Positions 10,586-22,401 of a stretch of 64,000 nucleotides of DNA are shown here, piece by piece (position 1 is the stretch's first letter; each line of letters starts with the position of its first letter). The stretch is from Kosakonia oryzendophytica (GTDB taxonomy: Bacteria > Pseudomonadota > Gammaproteobacteria > Enterobacterales > Enterobacteriaceae), in assembly GCF_900094925.1 (NCBI RefSeq), contig NZ_FMAY01000013.1, positions 1-64,000 on the forward strand, read 5' to 3'. Below the pieces are notes generated by a model, which searched no databases, was not told the origin of the DNA, and saw nothing but the letters and a program-made list of their open reading frames with translations. The translations under genes were made by a program, and so were the position numbers.

Positions 10586-11590
10586 TTAAATAAGTGACTG
10601 GGTTTCAGCATAGCCGAAACGAATATTTGCGCATTGCATTGCCTGTGCCGCCGCGCCTTTCAGCAGGTTATCTTCCGTGGCAACGACAATCAGATGTTCG
10701 CCCTGCACGGCAAAGCCGATATCGCAGAACGGCAGTCCCACCACGTTTTTCAGCGCCGGACCCCCTTTGTCATAGAGGCGGACTAGCGGTTTATCGCCGT
10801 AAGCCTGTTTAAACAGCTCAGCGACCTGCGCCTGGGTGACCCCCGTTTTTAAACGGCAAGTAATGGTTTCCAGGATACCGCGCGGGAAGCTCGCCAGGTG
10901 CGGGGTAAAAATCACATCCGTACCGAGATGCGTGGCGATCTCCGGCTGGTGACGATGGTTGAAAATGCCATACGGTTGCAGGCTCACTTCGCAAAAACTG
11001 TTGGAGAGCGCCGCTTTGCGCCCGGCTCCGCTCACGCCACTGGTGGCGTTGATCACCGGCCACTGATTCAGATCCAGCACGCCAGCATCGATCAGCGGTT
11101 TTAATGACAACTGCGCCGCCGTCGGGTAACACCCCGGCACGGCAATCAGCTGTGCGCTTTTCAATTGCTCGTGATTCCACTCCGCCAGCCCATAAACCGC
11201 CTGTGCAAGCAGATCGGCGTGCTGATGCGTGAAACCGTAGAATTTTTCGTAGAAAGCAGGATCGTTAACGCGGAACGCGCCGGAGAGATCGAACACCACA
11301 CAACCCGCCGCCAGGCATGTCGACGCCAGATCGTGACTCACTTCATGCGCTGTCGCCAGGAAGACGACATCCACACCTTCCAGGAACTCACCAATATCGG
11401 ACATCGGCTGTAACGGGAGATCAACAATGCCTTTCAACTGCGGATGTAAATCGGAGATACATTTTCCTGCATCATTACTTTGCGCAGAAACCGTCAAAGC
11501 GGTTATGTTCATATGAGGATGGCGATTTACATAGGTCACTAGCTCTGCGCCGGCGTAACCGCTGGCGCCCACAATTAATGTGTTCAACAT
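10586..11590 (-). CDS. argC: N-acetyl-gamma-glutamyl-phosphate reductase
   Basis: ArgC reduces N-acetylglutamyl phosphate to the semialdehyde with NADPH. The NADP-binding [11 protein letters not shown] motif is at residues 8-18, and the catalytic cysteine is in [14 protein letters not shown]. At 334 residues it equals the E. coli enzyme. It is the first gene of the argCBH operon, divergent from argE; the control region between them carries two ARG boxes. Confidence 0.97.
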   Translation of the reverse strand: MLNTLIVGASGYAGAELVTYVNRHPHMNITALTVSAQSNDAGKCISDLHPQLKGIVDLPLQPMSDIGEFLEGVDVVFLATAHEVSHDLASTCLAAGCVVFDLSGAFRVNDPAFYEKFYGFTHQHADLLAQAVYGLAEWNHEQLKSAQLIAVPGCYPTAAQLSLKPLIDAGVLDLNQWPVINATSGVSGAGRKAALSNSFCEVSLQPYGIFNHRHQPEIATHLGTDVIFTPHLASFPRGILETITCRLKTGVTQAQVAELFKQAYGDKPLVRLYDKGGPALKNVVGLPFCDIGFAVQGEHLIVVATEDNLLKGAAAQAMQCANIRFGYAETQSLI

Positions 11591-11694
11591 TGGGGCGGTT
11601 TACCTTCTTACGTCATGTGTGTCAGGGAGAGACCAGGCGTCAATCCCGCGTCGCTGAGCCAAGTCGCCGGATGGGTTCCCTTAAGCTCAACATT

Positions 11695-11733
11695 AATGTA
11701 TTTTTATTCACATTTAGTGCATGAATATTGATA
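11695..11733. promoter_or_regulatory. paired ARG boxes (ArgR operator) for argE and argCBH
   Basis: Two 18-bp imperfect palindromes, AATGTATTTTTATTCACA (11695-11712) and AGTGCATGAATATTGATA (11716-11733), are separated by 3 bp. This is the arrangement bound by the ArgR hexamer with arginine. They fit the consensus with TGAAT/ATTCA half-sites and overlap the probable promoters of the divergent argE and argC. Confidence 0.88.
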
Positions 11734-11759
11734 CTATCACGAACTCAGGTATGTCAACA

Positions 11760-12911
11760 ATGAAAATGAATTTGCCGCCATTTATCGAGATTTACCGCGC
11801 CCTGATAGCCACACCGTCGATCAGCGCAACGGAAGAAGCACTGGATCAGAGCAATGCGTCTTTAATCAATCTGCTGGCAGGATGGTTTGGCGACCTCGGC
11901 TTCAATGTTGAAGTGCAACCTGTGCCCGGCACACGCAATAAATTCAATATGCTCGCCAGCGCAGGCACTGGCGCAGGGGGGCTGTTGTTAACCGGCCATA
12001 CCGATACCGTGCCTTTTGATGATGGGCGCTGGACGCGCGACCCCTTCACACTGACCGAGCATGACAACAAACTCTACGGTCTGGGCACCGCCGACATGAA
12101 AGGCTTTTTTGCCTTCATTCTCGACGCACTGCGTGACGTCGATGTGACAAAACTGAGCAAGCCTCTGTATGTGCTGGCAACAGCCGATGAAGAAACCAGC
12201 ATGGCGGGTGCCCGCTATTTCTCAGAAAACACCCAACTGCGCCCGGATTGTGCCATTATCGGCGAACCGACATCGCTGCAACCAGTGCGCGCGCATAAAG
12301 GCCATATCTCTAATGCAATTCGTATCCTGGGGCAGTCCGGACACTCCAGCGACCCGGCGCGCGGCGTGAATGCAATTGAGCTCATGCACGATGCTATTGG
12401 CCATATTCTGCAACTGCGCGACAGCCTGAAAGCGCGTTATCACTATGAGGCATTTACCGTGCCTTATCCCACCCTCAACCTGGGTCATATTCATGGCGGT
12501 GATGCGGCAAACCGTATCTGCGCGTGTTGCGAGCTACATATGGATATCCGTCCGCTGCCGGGCATGACGCTGAATGATTTAAACGGCCTGCTTAATGATG
12601 CACTGGAGCCGGTCAGTTCCCGCTGGCCAGGTCGCCTGACCGTTTCAGAACTGCACCCGCCTATTCCGGGCTACGAATGTCCGCCGGACCACCAACTGGT
12701 GGACGTGGTGGAGAAACTGCTCGGCGTCGAAACCGAGGTCGTTAACTACTGCACCGAAGCCCCGTTTATTCAAACATTGTGCCCGACGCTGGTGCTTGGC
12801 CCAGGCTCCATTAATCAGGCCCATCAACCGGATGAATATCTTGAGACGCGTTTTATCAAACCGACGCGTGAACTGATTACACAAGTTGTGCATCATTTCT
12901 GCTGGCACTGA
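11760..12911 (+). CDS. argE: acetylornithine deacetylase
   Basis: ArgE hydrolyses N-acetylornithine to ornithine; it is an M20-family metallohydrolase. The metal-site motifs [23 protein letters not shown] and the C-terminal [14 protein letters not shown] are present. Starting at MKMNLPPF gives 383 residues, the E. coli length. An in-frame extension from 11721 would overlap the second ARG box, which supports the shorter start. Confidence 0.97.
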   Translation: MKMNLPPFIEIYRALIATPSISATEEALDQSNASLINLLAGWFGDLGFNVEVQPVPGTRNKFNMLASAGTGAGGLLLTGHTDTVPFDDGRWTRDPFTLTEHDNKLYGLGTADMKGFFAFILDALRDVDVTKLSKPLYVLATADEETSMAGARYFSENTQLRPDCAIIGEPTSLQPVRAHKGHISNAIRILGQSGHSSDPARGVNAIELMHDAIGHILQLRDSLKARYHYEAFTVPYPTLNLGHIHGGDAANRICACCELHMDIRPLPGMTLNDLNGLLNDALEPVSSRWPGRLTVSELHPPIPGYECPPDHQLVDVVEKLLGVETEVVNYCTEAPFIQTLCPTLVLGPGSINQAHQPDEYLETRFIKPTRELITQVVHHFCWH

Positions 12912-12928
12912 GTTCGTTTTTCTTGCTA

Positions 12929-12954
12929 ACCCCCTCCCGGTGAGGGGGTTTTTT
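12929..12954 (+). terminator. argE rho-independent terminator
   Basis: A CCCCCTC-CCGGT-GAGGGGG hairpin is followed by six T residues, 18 nt after the argE stop. Confidence 0.9.
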
Positions 12955-12966
12955 ACGTCTGTCGGG

Positions 12967-12984
12967 ACGTGACAGCTGTCACGT
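12967..12984. repeat. perfect 18-bp palindrome upstream of ppc
   Basis: ACGTGACAGCTGTCACGT is an exact inverted repeat about 190 nt upstream of the ppc start and 13 nt beyond the argE terminator. Its form suits a dimeric repressor or activator site for ppc; no regulator is recognised. Confidence 0.5.
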
Positions 12985-13115
12985 TTTCATAAGCAATACT
13001 TATCTGGCCGAAAGGGAATTAAATTTCGTAAATTGTCGGCATTTATTCGTTTGCTGAAGCGATTTCGCAACAATTGACGTGGTGGGTTTTACGTGGCTTT
13101 ATAAAAGACGGTGTC

Positions 13116-13141
13116 TTATATCTGCCCAACGGCAGATATAA
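13116..13141 (+). promoter_or_regulatory. hairpin in the presumed ppc leader
   Basis: Perfect 11-bp arms TTATATCTGCC and GGCAGATATAA flank a 4-nt loop, ending 33 nt before the ppc ATG. There is no T run after it, so it does not look like a terminator. It could be a DNA operator or an mRNA 5' hairpin; the function is not known. Confidence 0.55.
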
Positions 13142-13174
13142 CAAAATAAAATGAGATGGGGTGTCTGGGGTAAC

Positions 13175-15826
13175 ATGAACGAACAATATTCCGCTTTGCG
13201 TAGTAATGTCAGTATGCTCGGCAAACTGCTGGGAGATACCATCAAGGATGCACTGGGTGAGAACATTCTCGACCGTGTAGAAACAATCCGTAAGCTGTCC
13301 AAATCTTCTCGCGCCGGTAACGAAGCCAATCGTCAGGAACTGCTCACCACGTTGCAGAATCTCTCCAATGACGAGCTGCTGCCGGTGGCGCGTGCGTTCA
13401 GCCAGTTTCTGAACCTTGCCAACACTGCCGAGCAATACCACAGCATCTCCGCGAAAGGCGAAGCCGCCAATAACCCGGAAGTCATTGCCCGCACTCTCAG
13501 AAAACTGAAAGACCAACCGAATCTTAACGAAGCCACGATCATTAAAGCCGTGGAATCCCTGTCGCTGGAACTGGTGCTGACCGCACACCCGACCGAGATC
13601 ACCCGTCGTACATTGATCCATAAAATGGTGGAAGTGAATGCCTGCTTAAAACAGCTGGATAACACTGACATTGCCGACTATGAGCGCCACCAGTTGATGC
13701 GCCGTCTGCGCCAGCTTATTGCGCAGTCCTGGCATACCGATGAAATCCGCAGATATCGTCCAAGCCCGGTAGACGAAGCCAAATGGGGCTTCGCGGTAGT
13801 GGAAAATAGCCTGTGGGAAGGCGTGCCGAACTACCTTCGCGAACTGAACGAACAACTGGAAGAGAACCTCAATTACAAGCTGCCGGTCGACTTTGTGCCG
13901 GTACGCTTTACGTCATGGATGGGCGGTGACCGCGACGGCAACCCGAACGTGACTGCCGATATCACCCGCCATGTGCTGCTGCTCAGCCGCTGGAAAGCCA
14001 CCGACCTGTTCCTCAAAGATGTGCAGTTGCTGATTTCCGAGTTGTCGATGGTGGAGTGTACCGACGAGCTGCGGGAACTGGCTGGCGCTGAAGGTGCTCG
14101 CGAACCGTATCGTTATCTGATGAAAAAGCTGCGCAGCGATCTGATGGCCACTCAAGCCTGGCTGGAAGCGCGTCTGAAAGGTCAGAAGTTGCCGAAACCT
14201 GAAGGACTGCTGACGCAAAACGAACAGCTGTGGGAACCGCTTTACGCCTGTTATAAATCTCTGCAAGCCTGCGGCATGGGCATTATCGCCAACGGCGAAC
14301 TGCTCGATACATTACGTCGCGTGAAGTGTTTTGGCGTCCCGCTGGTACGCATTGATATTCGTCAGGAAAGTACGCGTCATACCGAAGCGCTGGGCGAATT
14401 AACCCGTTATCTCGGTATTGGCGACTATGAGAGCTGGTCCGAAGCCGACAAACAAGCATTCCTGATCCGCGAACTGAACTCGAAACGCCCGTTGCTGCCG
14501 CGCCAGTGGGAGCCAAGCGATGAAACCCGCGAAGTGCTGGATACCTGCCGGGTGATCGCGGAAGCGCCGCGTGGCTCCATCGCCGCCTATGTGATCTCCA
14601 TGGCGAAGACACCGTCCGATGTCCTGGCAGTACACCTGCTGCTGAAAGAAGCCGGTATTGGTTTCGCCCTGCCTGTCGCGCCGCTGTTTGAAACGCTGGA
14701 CGATCTGAACAACGCCGACGATGTGATGACCCAATTGCTGAATATTGACTGGTATCGCGGCTTTATTCAGGGCAAACAGATGGTGATGATTGGCTATTCC
14801 GACTCGGCGAAAGACGCAGGCGTCATGGCAGCAAGCTGGGCGCAATATCAGGCACAGGATGCGTTGATCAAAACCTGCGAAAAAGCCGGTATTGAACTGA
14901 CGCTGTTCCACGGTCGTGGGGGTTCTATCGGTCGTGGCGGCGCGCCTGCGCACGCGGCGCTGCTTTCACAACCGCCAGGCAGCCTGAAAGGGGGCCTGCG
15001 CGTGACCGAACAGGGTGAGATGATCCGCTTTAAATACGGTCTGCCGGAAATCACCATCAGCAGCCTGTCGCTGTATACCAGCGCGATTATGGAAGCCAAC
15101 CTGCTGCCGCCGCCGGAGCCAAAAACCGAATGGCGCCACATTATGGATGAGCTGTCCGATATCTCCTGCGATATGTACCGCGGCTATGTACGTGAAAATA
15201 AAGACTTCGTTCCCTATTTCCGTTCCGCCACGCCAGAGCAGGAGCTCGGTAAACTGCCGCTCGGCTCCCGTCCGGCAAAACGTCGCCCAACTGGTGGGGT
15301 GGAATCGCTGCGTGCGATCCCCTGGATCTTCGCCTGGACGCAAAACCGCCTGATGTTGCCTGCATGGCTGGGCGCTGGCGCTGCGCTGCAAAAAGTGGTG
15401 GAAGACGGCAAGCAAAGCGAGCTGGAAGCGATGTGCCGCGACTGGCCGTTCTTCTCAACCCGTCTCGGGATGCTGGAAATGGTCTTCTCAAAAGCCGACC
15501 TGTGGCTGGCGGAATATTACGATCAGCGGCTGGTGAAACCAGAGCTGTGGGCGCTGGGCGCTGAGCTGCGTAAGCTGCTAGAGGCGGATATCAAAGTCGT
15601 GCTGGCAATCGCCAACGACTCGCATTTGATGGCCGACCTGCCGTGGATTGCCGAGTCTATTCAGTTACGTAACATTTATACCGACCCGCTGAACGTACTG
15701 CAGGCCGAGCTGCTGCATCGCTCACGTCTTGCCGAAGAAGAAGGCAAAGAGCCGGATCATCGCGTTGAACAAGCGCTGATGGTCACCATTGCCGGTGTTG
15801 CAGCAGGTATGCGTAATACTGGCTAA
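13175..15826 (+). CDS. ppc: phosphoenolpyruvate carboxylase
   Basis: Ppc carboxylates PEP to oxaloacetate, the anaplerotic reaction feeding the TCA cycle. The catalytic histidine region [28 protein letters not shown], the glycine-rich loop [14 protein letters not shown], and the invariant C-terminal MRNTG are all visible. The ATG at 13175 gives 883 residues, the E. coli length; an in-frame Met eight codons earlier is not conserved. It stands as a single transcription unit with its own terminator. Confidence 0.98.
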   Translation: MNEQYSALRSNVSMLGKLLGDTIKDALGENILDRVETIRKLSKSSRAGNEANRQELLTTLQNLSNDELLPVARAFSQFLNLANTAEQYHSISAKGEAANNPEVIARTLRKLKDQPNLNEATIIKAVESLSLELVLTAHPTEITRRTLIHKMVEVNACLKQLDNTDIADYERHQLMRRLRQLIAQSWHTDEIRRYRPSPVDEAKWGFAVVENSLWEGVPNYLRELNEQLEENLNYKLPVDFVPVRFTSWMGGDRDGNPNVTADITRHVLLLSRWKATDLFLKDVQLLISELSMVECTDELRELAGAEGAREPYRYLMKKLRSDLMATQAWLEARLKGQKLPKPEGLLTQNEQLWEPLYACYKSLQACGMGIIANGELLDTLRRVKCFGVPLVRIDIRQESTRHTEALGELTRYLGIGDYESWSEADKQAFLIRELNSKRPLLPRQWEPSDETREVLDTCRVIAEAPRGSIAAYVISMAKTPSDVLAVHLLLKEAGIGFALPVAPLFETLDDLNNADDVMTQLLNIDWYRGFIQGKQMVMIGYSDSAKDAGVMAASWAQYQAQDALIKTCEKAGIELTLFHGRGGSIGRGGAPAHAALLSQPPGSLKGGLRVTEQGEMIRFKYGLPEITISSLSLYTSAIMEANLLPPPEPKTEWRHIMDELSDISCDMYRGYVRENKDFVPYFRSATPEQELGKLPLGSRPAKRRPTGGVESLRAIPWIFAWTQNRLMLPAWLGAGAALQKVVEDGKQSELEAMCRDWPFFSTRLGMLEMVFSKADLWLAEYYDQRLVKPELWALGAELRKLLEADIKVVLAIANDSHLMADLPWIAESIQLRNIYTDPLNVLQAELLHRSRLAEEEGKEPDHRVEQALMVTIAGVAAGMRNTG

Positions 15827-15843
15827 TTCCCCGCTGTTATCGC

Positions 15844-15873
15844 AAAAGGCCACACGTGTTGTGGCCTTTTTTT
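15844..15873 (+). terminator. ppc rho-independent terminator
   Basis: AAAAGGCCAC and GTGGCCTTTT form a strong hairpin followed by T residues, 17 nt after the ppc stop. Confidence 0.92.
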
Positions 15874-15920
15874 ATGCTGGCAGTTAAGGTTGTCCCTTCG
15901 CGTGCAACGCAAGGAACACC

Positions 15921-16769
15921 ATGAACCACGATGTCGCTCATCTTCTCTCCCGCCTGATTAACGGCCCTGCGCCGTTGCGGCAAATTTGCTTCGCCGGTGC
16001 AACCGGTACAGCGCCTGCGCAGGCGGTTCAGGTGGATTTCCCGCGTCTGGAAATCATACTTGAAGGTGTATTGATGGATGCTGGCGTCACGGGAGAAGCC
16101 ACGCTGATGACGCAGCATGACGTTCTGTATGTGCCTGCCGGCGGCTGGAACCTGCCGCAGTGGCAGACCCCGGCCACCACATTAAGCGTATTGTTCGGCA
16201 AGCAGCAACTGAGTTTTAGCGTAACGCACTGGAATGGACTGGCATTGCAGAACCAGGCCAAACAGCATGTTGCCCGCCGCGGGCCACGTATCGGATCTTT
16301 CCTGCTGCAAACGCTGCATGAGATGCAGATGCAACCGCGTGAACAACAAACCGCACGTCTGATCGTCGCCAGTCTGCTCAGCCATTGTCATGATCTGTTA
16401 GGTAGCCAAATCCAGACAGCTTCCCGCAGTCAGGCGTTGTTCGAGGCCATTCGCGATTATATCGACGAACATTATGCGATGCCGCTTACCCGTGAAGCTG
16501 TCGCGCAGGCATTTTACATCTCTCCCAACTACCTTTCTCATCTCTTCCAGAAAACCGGTGCCATCGGGTTTAACGAATACCTGAATCACACCCGGCTGGA
16601 ACATGCGAAAACCCTGCTTAAAGGCTACGACCTGAAAGTAAAAGAGGTCGCGCACGCGTGCGGATTTGTCGACAGCAACTACTTCTGCCGCCTGTTCCGT
16701 AAAAATACAGAACGTTCCCCTTCTGAATATCGTCGTCATTACCATAGCCAGCTCAGTGACAAAAACTGA
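15921..16769 (+). CDS. yijO: AraC-family transcriptional regulator YijO
   Basis: 282-residue regulator with two C-terminal helix-turn-helix motifs of the AraC type (about residues 190-275, including AFYISPNYLSHLFQKTG and EVAHACGFVDSNYFCRLFRK). The N-terminal half is a cupin-like sensor region. It matches YijO of E. coli in length and in position after ppc; its targets and ligand are unknown. The gene found between ppc and yijO in E. coli (yijP/eptC) is missing here; the ppc-yijO gap is only 94 nt. Confidence 0.88.
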   Translation: MNHDVAHLLSRLINGPAPLRQICFAGATGTAPAQAVQVDFPRLEIILEGVLMDAGVTGEATLMTQHDVLYVPAGGWNLPQWQTPATTLSVLFGKQQLSFSVTHWNGLALQNQAKQHVARRGPRIGSFLLQTLHEMQMQPREQQTARLIVASLLSHCHDLLGSQIQTASRSQALFEAIRDYIDEHYAMPLTREAVAQAFYISPNYLSHLFQKTGAIGFNEYLNHTRLEHAKTLLKGYDLKVKEVAHACGFVDSNYFCRLFRKNTERSPSEYRRHYHSQLSDKN

Positions 16770-16870
16770 TCTGGACAAAGCAGTCATGCACTGGATTTTT
16801 GTACGATCTGAAATGTCTCTCTGTCTCCGACACGATTTTTCGCCCTGTTTTACCAAGCCACTCAGCTAGT

Positions 16871-16886
16871 TGTGATGTACATCACA
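16871..16886. promoter_or_regulatory. cAMP-CRP binding site upstream of fsa
   Basis: TGTGATGTACATCACA is a perfect palindrome matching the CRP core TGTGA-N6-TCACA, about 110 nt before the fsa start. CRP activation would link fsa-gldA to carbon availability. The rest of the 225-nt yijO-fsa gap shows no gene. Confidence 0.88.
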
Positions 16887-16994
16887 CTTCAATAGGGCGA
16901 TCACATTTGTCCAGTATTTGGCAGTTTTGTGATATGGCGGCACCAGGCGAGACGCTCGTATGCTGTTAGCAGAAACGAGCGATGAGGAAGCACA

Positions 16995-17657
16995 ATGGAA
17001 CTCTATCTGGATACCGCCAACGTGGCGGAAGTTGAACGCCTGGCGCGCATTTATCCCCTGGCGGGCGTCACCACTAACCCCAGTATTATTGCCGCAGGCA
17101 AAACGTCCGTATGGGATGTTTTACCGCGCCTGCAACAGGCTGTCGGCCCGGAGGGAACGCTGTTTGCGCAGGTCATGAGTCGCGACGCCGCAGGCATGGT
17201 GGCGGAAGCGAAACGCCTTAATAATGCCGTGCCCGGTATTGTGGTGAAAATCCCGGTGACTGCCGAAGGGCTTGCCGCCATCAAGCAATTAAAAAAAGAA
17301 AACATTGTCACGCTGGGAACCGCAGTGTACAGCGCCGCTCAGGGGTTGCTGGCCGCCGTCGCGGGCGCGAAATATATTGCGCCTTATGTCAACCGTGTAG
17401 ACGCCCAGGGCGGCGACGGCATTCGAATGGTGCAGGAGTTACAAACGCTGCTCACCCTCCATGCGCCGCAGAGCAAGGTACTGGCCGCCAGTTTCAAAAC
17501 ACCACGCCAGGCGCTCGACTGCCTGCTGGCAGGATGCGAAGCAATCACCCTTCCTTTAGATGTAGCGCAACAAATGCTCAATACGCCAGCGGTAGAGTCA
17601 GCAGTGGAGAAGTTTGAACAGGACTGGAAAACGGCTTTTGGCAACCTTAATTTGTAA
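16995..17657 (+). CDS. fsaB: fructose-6-phosphate aldolase (transaldolase-like)
   Basis: Small transaldolase-family enzyme of 220 residues that cleaves fructose 6-phosphate to dihydroxyacetone and glyceraldehyde 3-phosphate. The Schiff-base lysine lies in VVKIPVT (about residue 85), and [13 protein letters not shown] is the phosphate-sugar loop. The gene next door, gldA, can use dihydroxyacetone, so the pair makes metabolic sense. FsaB (TalC) is the likelier paralogue because of the gldA linkage; ptsA, its usual upstream partner in E. coli, is absent. Confidence 0.92.
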   Translation: MELYLDTANVAEVERLARIYPLAGVTTNPSIIAAGKTSVWDVLPRLQQAVGPEGTLFAQVMSRDAAGMVAEAKRLNNAVPGIVVKIPVTAEGLAAIKQLKKENIVTLGTAVYSAAQGLLAAVAGAKYIAPYVNRVDAQGGDGIRMVQELQTLLTLHAPQSKVLAASFKTPRQALDCLLAGCEAITLPLDVAQQMLNTPAVESAVEKFEQDWKTAFGNLNL

Positions 17658-17668
17658 GGAGGCAGTAT

Positions 17669-18772
17669 ATGGATCGTGTCATCCAGGCGCCAGGTAAGTA
17701 CATCCAGGGTGCAGACGTCATCACCCGTCTCGGCGACTATCTCAAACCGCTGTCCGACCGCTGGCTGGTCGTCGGCGACAAGTTTGTTCTCGGTTTCGCT
17801 CAGGAAGCGCTGCAAAAAAGTCTGGCGGATGCCGGGCTGGCCTGCGAGGTGGTGCCCTTCGGCGGCGAATGTTCACAAAATGAAATCGACAGGCTACGCA
17901 GCGTAGCGAAAAACGCCCATGCCGGAGCGATACTGGGCATCGGCGGCGGTAAAACGCTGGATACCGCCAAAGCGCTGGCGCATTTCATGCAGATCCCGGT
18001 GGCGATTGCGCCCACCATCGCTTCTACCGACGCGCCCTGTAGCGCCCTGTCGGTCATCTACACCGATAACGGTGAATTCGACCGCTATTTGTTGCTGCCG
18101 AACAATCCCAATCGTGTGATCGTCGATACCAAAATCGTCGCGGGTGCACCACCGCGTCTGCTGGCTGCGGGGATTGGCGATGCCCTCTCTACCTGGTTTG
18201 AAGCCCGCGCCTGCTCGCGCAGTGGCGCAAAAACCATGGCGGGTGGACAGTGTACACAAGCCGCACTGGCGCTGGCGGAACTCTGCTACAACACGCTGAT
18301 AGAAGAGGGTGAAAAAGCGATGCTGGCCGCCGGGCAACATGTGGTAACGCCCGCACTGGAACGCGTGGTGGAAGCGAACACGTACCTCAGTGGTGTCGGT
18401 TTTGAGAGCGGTGGTCTGGCGGCGGCGCACGCTATCCACAACGGTTTAACCGCGATCCCGGACGCTCATCACTTTTATCACGGTGAGAAAGTGGCATTTG
18501 GCACGTTAACGCAACTCGTGCTGGAAAACGCGCCGATGGAAGAGATCGAAACCGTTGCAGCGCTGTGTCATACCGTGGGCCTGCCCATCACGCTGGCGCA
18601 ACTGGATATCAAAACCGATATTCCGGCGAAAATGCGCATTGTGGCGCAGGCGGCCTGCGCTGAAGGGGAAACCATTCACAATATGCCGGGCGGCGCGACG
18701 CCGGATCAGGTGTATGCCGCACTGCTGGTCGCCGACCAGTACGGTCAGCGTTTCTTAGGTGAGTGGGAATAA
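17669..18772 (+). CDS. gldA: glycerol dehydrogenase
   Basis: Zinc- and NAD-dependent enzyme interconverting glycerol and dihydroxyacetone (and methylglyoxal to lactaldehyde). The 367-residue protein has the NAD-binding [15 protein letters not shown] motif and the zinc ligands around [21 protein letters not shown] and [12 protein letters not shown]. It starts 11 nt after fsa behind AAGGAGG, a strong ribosome-binding site, so the two are one operon. Confidence 0.96.
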   Translation: MDRVIQAPGKYIQGADVITRLGDYLKPLSDRWLVVGDKFVLGFAQEALQKSLADAGLACEVVPFGGECSQNEIDRLRSVAKNAHAGAILGIGGGKTLDTAKALAHFMQIPVAIAPTIASTDAPCSALSVIYTDNGEFDRYLLLPNNPNRVIVDTKIVAGAPPRLLAAGIGDALSTWFEARACSRSGAKTMAGGQCTQAALALAELCYNTLIEEGEKAMLAAGQHVVTPALERVVEANTYLSGVGFESGGLAAAHAIHNGLTAIPDAHHFYHGEKVAFGTLTQLVLENAPMEEIETVAALCHTVGLPITLAQLDIKTDIPAKMRIVAQAACAEGETIHNMPGGATPDQVYAALLVADQYGQRFLGEWE

Positions 18773-18786
18773 ACGTCTAAACGTAA

Positions 18787-18807
18787 CAGGCCCGGTTATC
18801 GGGCCTG
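18787..18807. terminator. hairpin between convergent gldA and metF
   Basis: CAGGCCCG-GTTAT-CGGGCCTG is a perfect 8-bp-arm hairpin 14 nt after gldA. The following T tract is poor, so it may end transcription from either side only partly. Confidence 0.65.
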
Positions 18808-18865
18808 CAGAACGTTTTACTGGTCGGGCGCGGGTATAAAACCGCCGTCCGACCTGATGGGTGGT

Positions 18866-19759
<894 letters not shown>

Positions 19760-19805
19760 TTACCTCATCAATCGCATGTCATTGTCTGTTGTCTTGTGAA
19801 CTTCT

Positions 19806-19829
19806 ATACGTTTAGACGTCCAGATGTAA
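19806..19829. promoter_or_regulatory. MetJ operator (Met boxes) of metF
   Basis: Three contiguous 8-bp boxes, ATACGTTT, AGACGTCC and AGATGTAA, resemble the AGACGTCT Met-box consensus and lie 50-73 nt before metF. MetJ with S-adenosylmethionine should repress here. Confidence 0.85.
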
Positions 19830-19921
19830 AAATGACGGAAAACGGTCAGGGCGTCAACTGGAAAATCACCATTATTCGTGAGGAATGTTCAGTGAAGATG
19901 AAAAAAATTCATGACTGAAGA

Positions 19922-19949
19922 TAAAACCCTCCCCTTTATAAGGAGAGGG
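19922..19949 (-). terminator. metBL operon terminator
   Basis: On the reverse strand CCCTCTCCTT-ATAA-AGGGGAGGG forms a hairpin followed by TTTTAT, 18 nt after the metL stop. Confidence 0.85.
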
Positions 19950-19966
19950 TAGATGCAAAGGGAGGA

Positions 19967-22399
19967 TTACAGCAACTGCGCCAGACGGTTAATATCCGAC
20001 TGGATCGCGCCAGCGGTCACATCACGACCGGCACCCGGCCCACGGATCACCAGCGGGTTATCACGATACCAGCGGCTTTCAATGGCAAAAACATTATCGC
20101 ACGGCAGTAGCGACGCGAGCGGATGCTCAGCACGAACGGCTTCCACGCCAACGCGCGCTTTACCGTTGGCATCAAAGCGCGCCACATAACGCAGCACCAG
20201 CCCCATTTCACGGGCAGCCTCAAGGCGCTGTAGCATCTGTTCATTGAGCTCGTCGCCATTTTCAAAGAAGTGATCCACCGAGCCCTCTTCACACCCTGCC
20301 GGGACCAGCGACTCCACACGAACCTGATCTGGCTCGATGTCATAACCCGCTTCACGGGCCAGGATCACCAGTTTACGCATCACGTCTTTCCCGGAAAGAT
20401 CGACGCGCGGATCCGGCTCGGTCAGCCCCTGCTGCCAGGCCTGATCGACCAAATCGGTAAAGGGCACGGAACCATCAAACTGCAAAAACAGCCAGGAGAG
20501 CGTACCGGAGAAAATTCCGCTGATCGCCAGAATCGCATCGCCACTCTCACGCAGATCGCGCACGGTGTGGTTAACCGGCAAACCTGCGCCGACGGTGGCG
20601 TTATACAGCCAACGGCGACCGGTTTTTTCGAACGCATCGTGAATTTGGCGGTACTTATCACTGTTGCTCGCGCCAGCCAGTTTGTTGGCGCTAATCACAT
20701 GGAAACCGTGGCTGGCAAAATCCAGATACTGATCGGCAAGCTGCTCGCTGGCGGTGACATCCAGCACCACTAAATCATCATAAGGGTGGGCGCGCATCCA
20801 CAGGAACAAGGCTTCTTCATCCTGCTCGACCGCTTCATCATTGAAAAACGCCAGCGCGCGACTGGCATCCAGCCCGTCGTAACTCAGCAGGCTGCGGCGG
20901 CTATCCACCACTCCGGCCAGTACAAATTCAAACCCGGTGCGCGCCGACAACGCGCTCTGCTCGCGGGAGAACAGCTCCAGCCAGCGGGAACCGATATTGC
21001 CTTTTCCGAACAACATCAGGCCAATACGCTTTTCCGCGCGGAAAAGCGACTGGTGCAACCCCTGGATCAGACTCTCGGTTGGCCCTACGCGCAACACCGC
21101 AACCAGGCTAATCCCTTCATCAGACTGCCAGATAAACTCCACCGGCTGACCTTTCAATTGCTGCCAGAAACGGTGACTATGCAAGGGGTTACGGCAAACA
21201 CCGGCTCCCACCATCGCCACCAGCGCCAGCCCCTGACGCAAGCGCAACTCGCCCGGCAAACCCGCTTCATCCAGCAGTTTGAAAACGCTGTCCACCACTT
21301 CGGAGGTGTAGCACAGTTGCAGCAGATTACGGTCAGCATGTGCACCAACCGCCAACGGACGCACCTGAGCACGCTTCAACACCACATCGATATCTTTTTG
21401 CGCCAGCTTAAAGTCCTGACCTGCCGGCACGAGAAACTCAATCAGGCAAACATCATCATGGCTGGTGACAATACGCGCGCCGGTTCCGGATGCCAGTACA
21501 CGCTCAATACGCGTTGAACCTTGCTCCGGACTGTAACTACAGCGTAATTGCAGGTCGATATTACTGCCGGAAACGGGCTGCAACGTGCGGGCATGCAGTA
21601 CCGGTGCGGCAAGACGCGCCAGCTCGCTGGCCTCGTCGAGACGCAGCAGCGGTAACAAGCAGGCATCTTTCACTTTGCGCGGATCGGCGCTGTACACCCC
21701 CGCCACATCGCTCCAAATGGTGACTCGCGAGACATCCGCCAGCGCACCGATCTGTGTCGCGGAATAGTCGGAACCATTACGCCCCAGCAGCACGGTTTCA
21801 CCTGCGTCGTTGCGGCTGATAAAACCAGTCACCACAATGCGCTTACCCGGCAACTGCGCCAGTTTCTGTTGCAGTAATGGCCAGGACTCGCCTTCATTTA
21901 CCTGCGGTTGCGCGGCGCGCTCCGCTCTCAGAAAGTCACGGGCATCCAGCCAGGCCGCGTCCAGACCTTGCTGGTTCAGTACAGCAGCCATTAAACGCGC
22001 AGACCAGATTTCACCGTGGCCGACCACTTCCGCGTATACCGCATCGGTAATGCCGCCATCCAGCAGTGCAGCCAGGTGTTCCAGATCGTGGATAAATTCA
22101 CTGGTTAACCCGTCGGCGACATCCGCGGGCAGCAAACCGCCGATCAGATCGCTTTGATAGCGGCGCAGTGATTGTTGAACCTGATGCGCAGAGAGGCGAT
22201 CGGTCTGGCTTAATTTAAGCCAGTTGATCAACTGATTGGTGGTGCTGCCAGCGGCCGAGACAACCATCATGTCGCCCGGTTGCGAATATTCCGCCATGAT
22301 CCCCGCCACGCGCAGGTAACATTTCACATCCGCCAGACTACTCCCACCAAATTTGTGCAGCTGACGAGCTTTCGTCCCTGCCTGCGCAATCACACTCAT
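19967..22399 (-). CDS. metL: bifunctional aspartate kinase / homoserine dehydrogenase II
   Basis: MetL catalyses the first and third steps from aspartate to homoserine for methionine synthesis. The 810-residue protein has an N-terminal aspartokinase domain (KFGGSSLADVKCY near residue 17; GRNGSDYSATQIGALA near 230), a regulatory linker, and a C-terminal NADP-dependent homoserine dehydrogenase domain (LMLFGKGNIGSRW near 470; ANKLAGA; NATVGAGLPV). It begins 2 nt after metB and is co-transcribed with it. Confidence 0.97.
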   Translation of the reverse strand: MSVIAQAGTKARQLHKFGGSSLADVKCYLRVAGIMAEYSQPGDMMVVSAAGSTTNQLINWLKLSQTDRLSAHQVQQSLRRYQSDLIGGLLPADVADGLTSEFIHDLEHLAALLDGGITDAVYAEVVGHGEIWSARLMAAVLNQQGLDAAWLDARDFLRAERAAQPQVNEGESWPLLQQKLAQLPGKRIVVTGFISRNDAGETVLLGRNGSDYSATQIGALADVSRVTIWSDVAGVYSADPRKVKDACLLPLLRLDEASELARLAAPVLHARTLQPVSGSNIDLQLRCSYSPEQGSTRIERVLASGTGARIVTSHDDVCLIEFLVPAGQDFKLAQKDIDVVLKRAQVRPLAVGAHADRNLLQLCYTSEVVDSVFKLLDEAGLPGELRLRQGLALVAMVGAGVCRNPLHSHRFWQQLKGQPVEFIWQSDEGISLVAVLRVGPTESLIQGLHQSLFRAEKRIGLMLFGKGNIGSRWLELFSREQSALSARTGFEFVLAGVVDSRRSLLSYDGLDASRALAFFNDEAVEQDEEALFLWMRAHPYDDLVVLDVTASEQLADQYLDFASHGFHVISANKLAGASNSDKYRQIHDAFEKTGRRWLYNATVGAGLPVNHTVRDLRESGDAILAISGIFSGTLSWLFLQFDGSVPFTDLVDQAWQQGLTEPDPRVDLSGKDVMRKLVILAREAGYDIEPDQVRVESLVPAGCEEGSVDHFFENGDELNEQMLQRLEAAREMGLVLRYVARFDANGKARVGVEAVRAEHPLASLLPCDNVFAIESRWYRDNPLVIRGPGAGRDVTAGAIQSDINRLAQLL

Positions 22400-22401
22400 G
22401 T

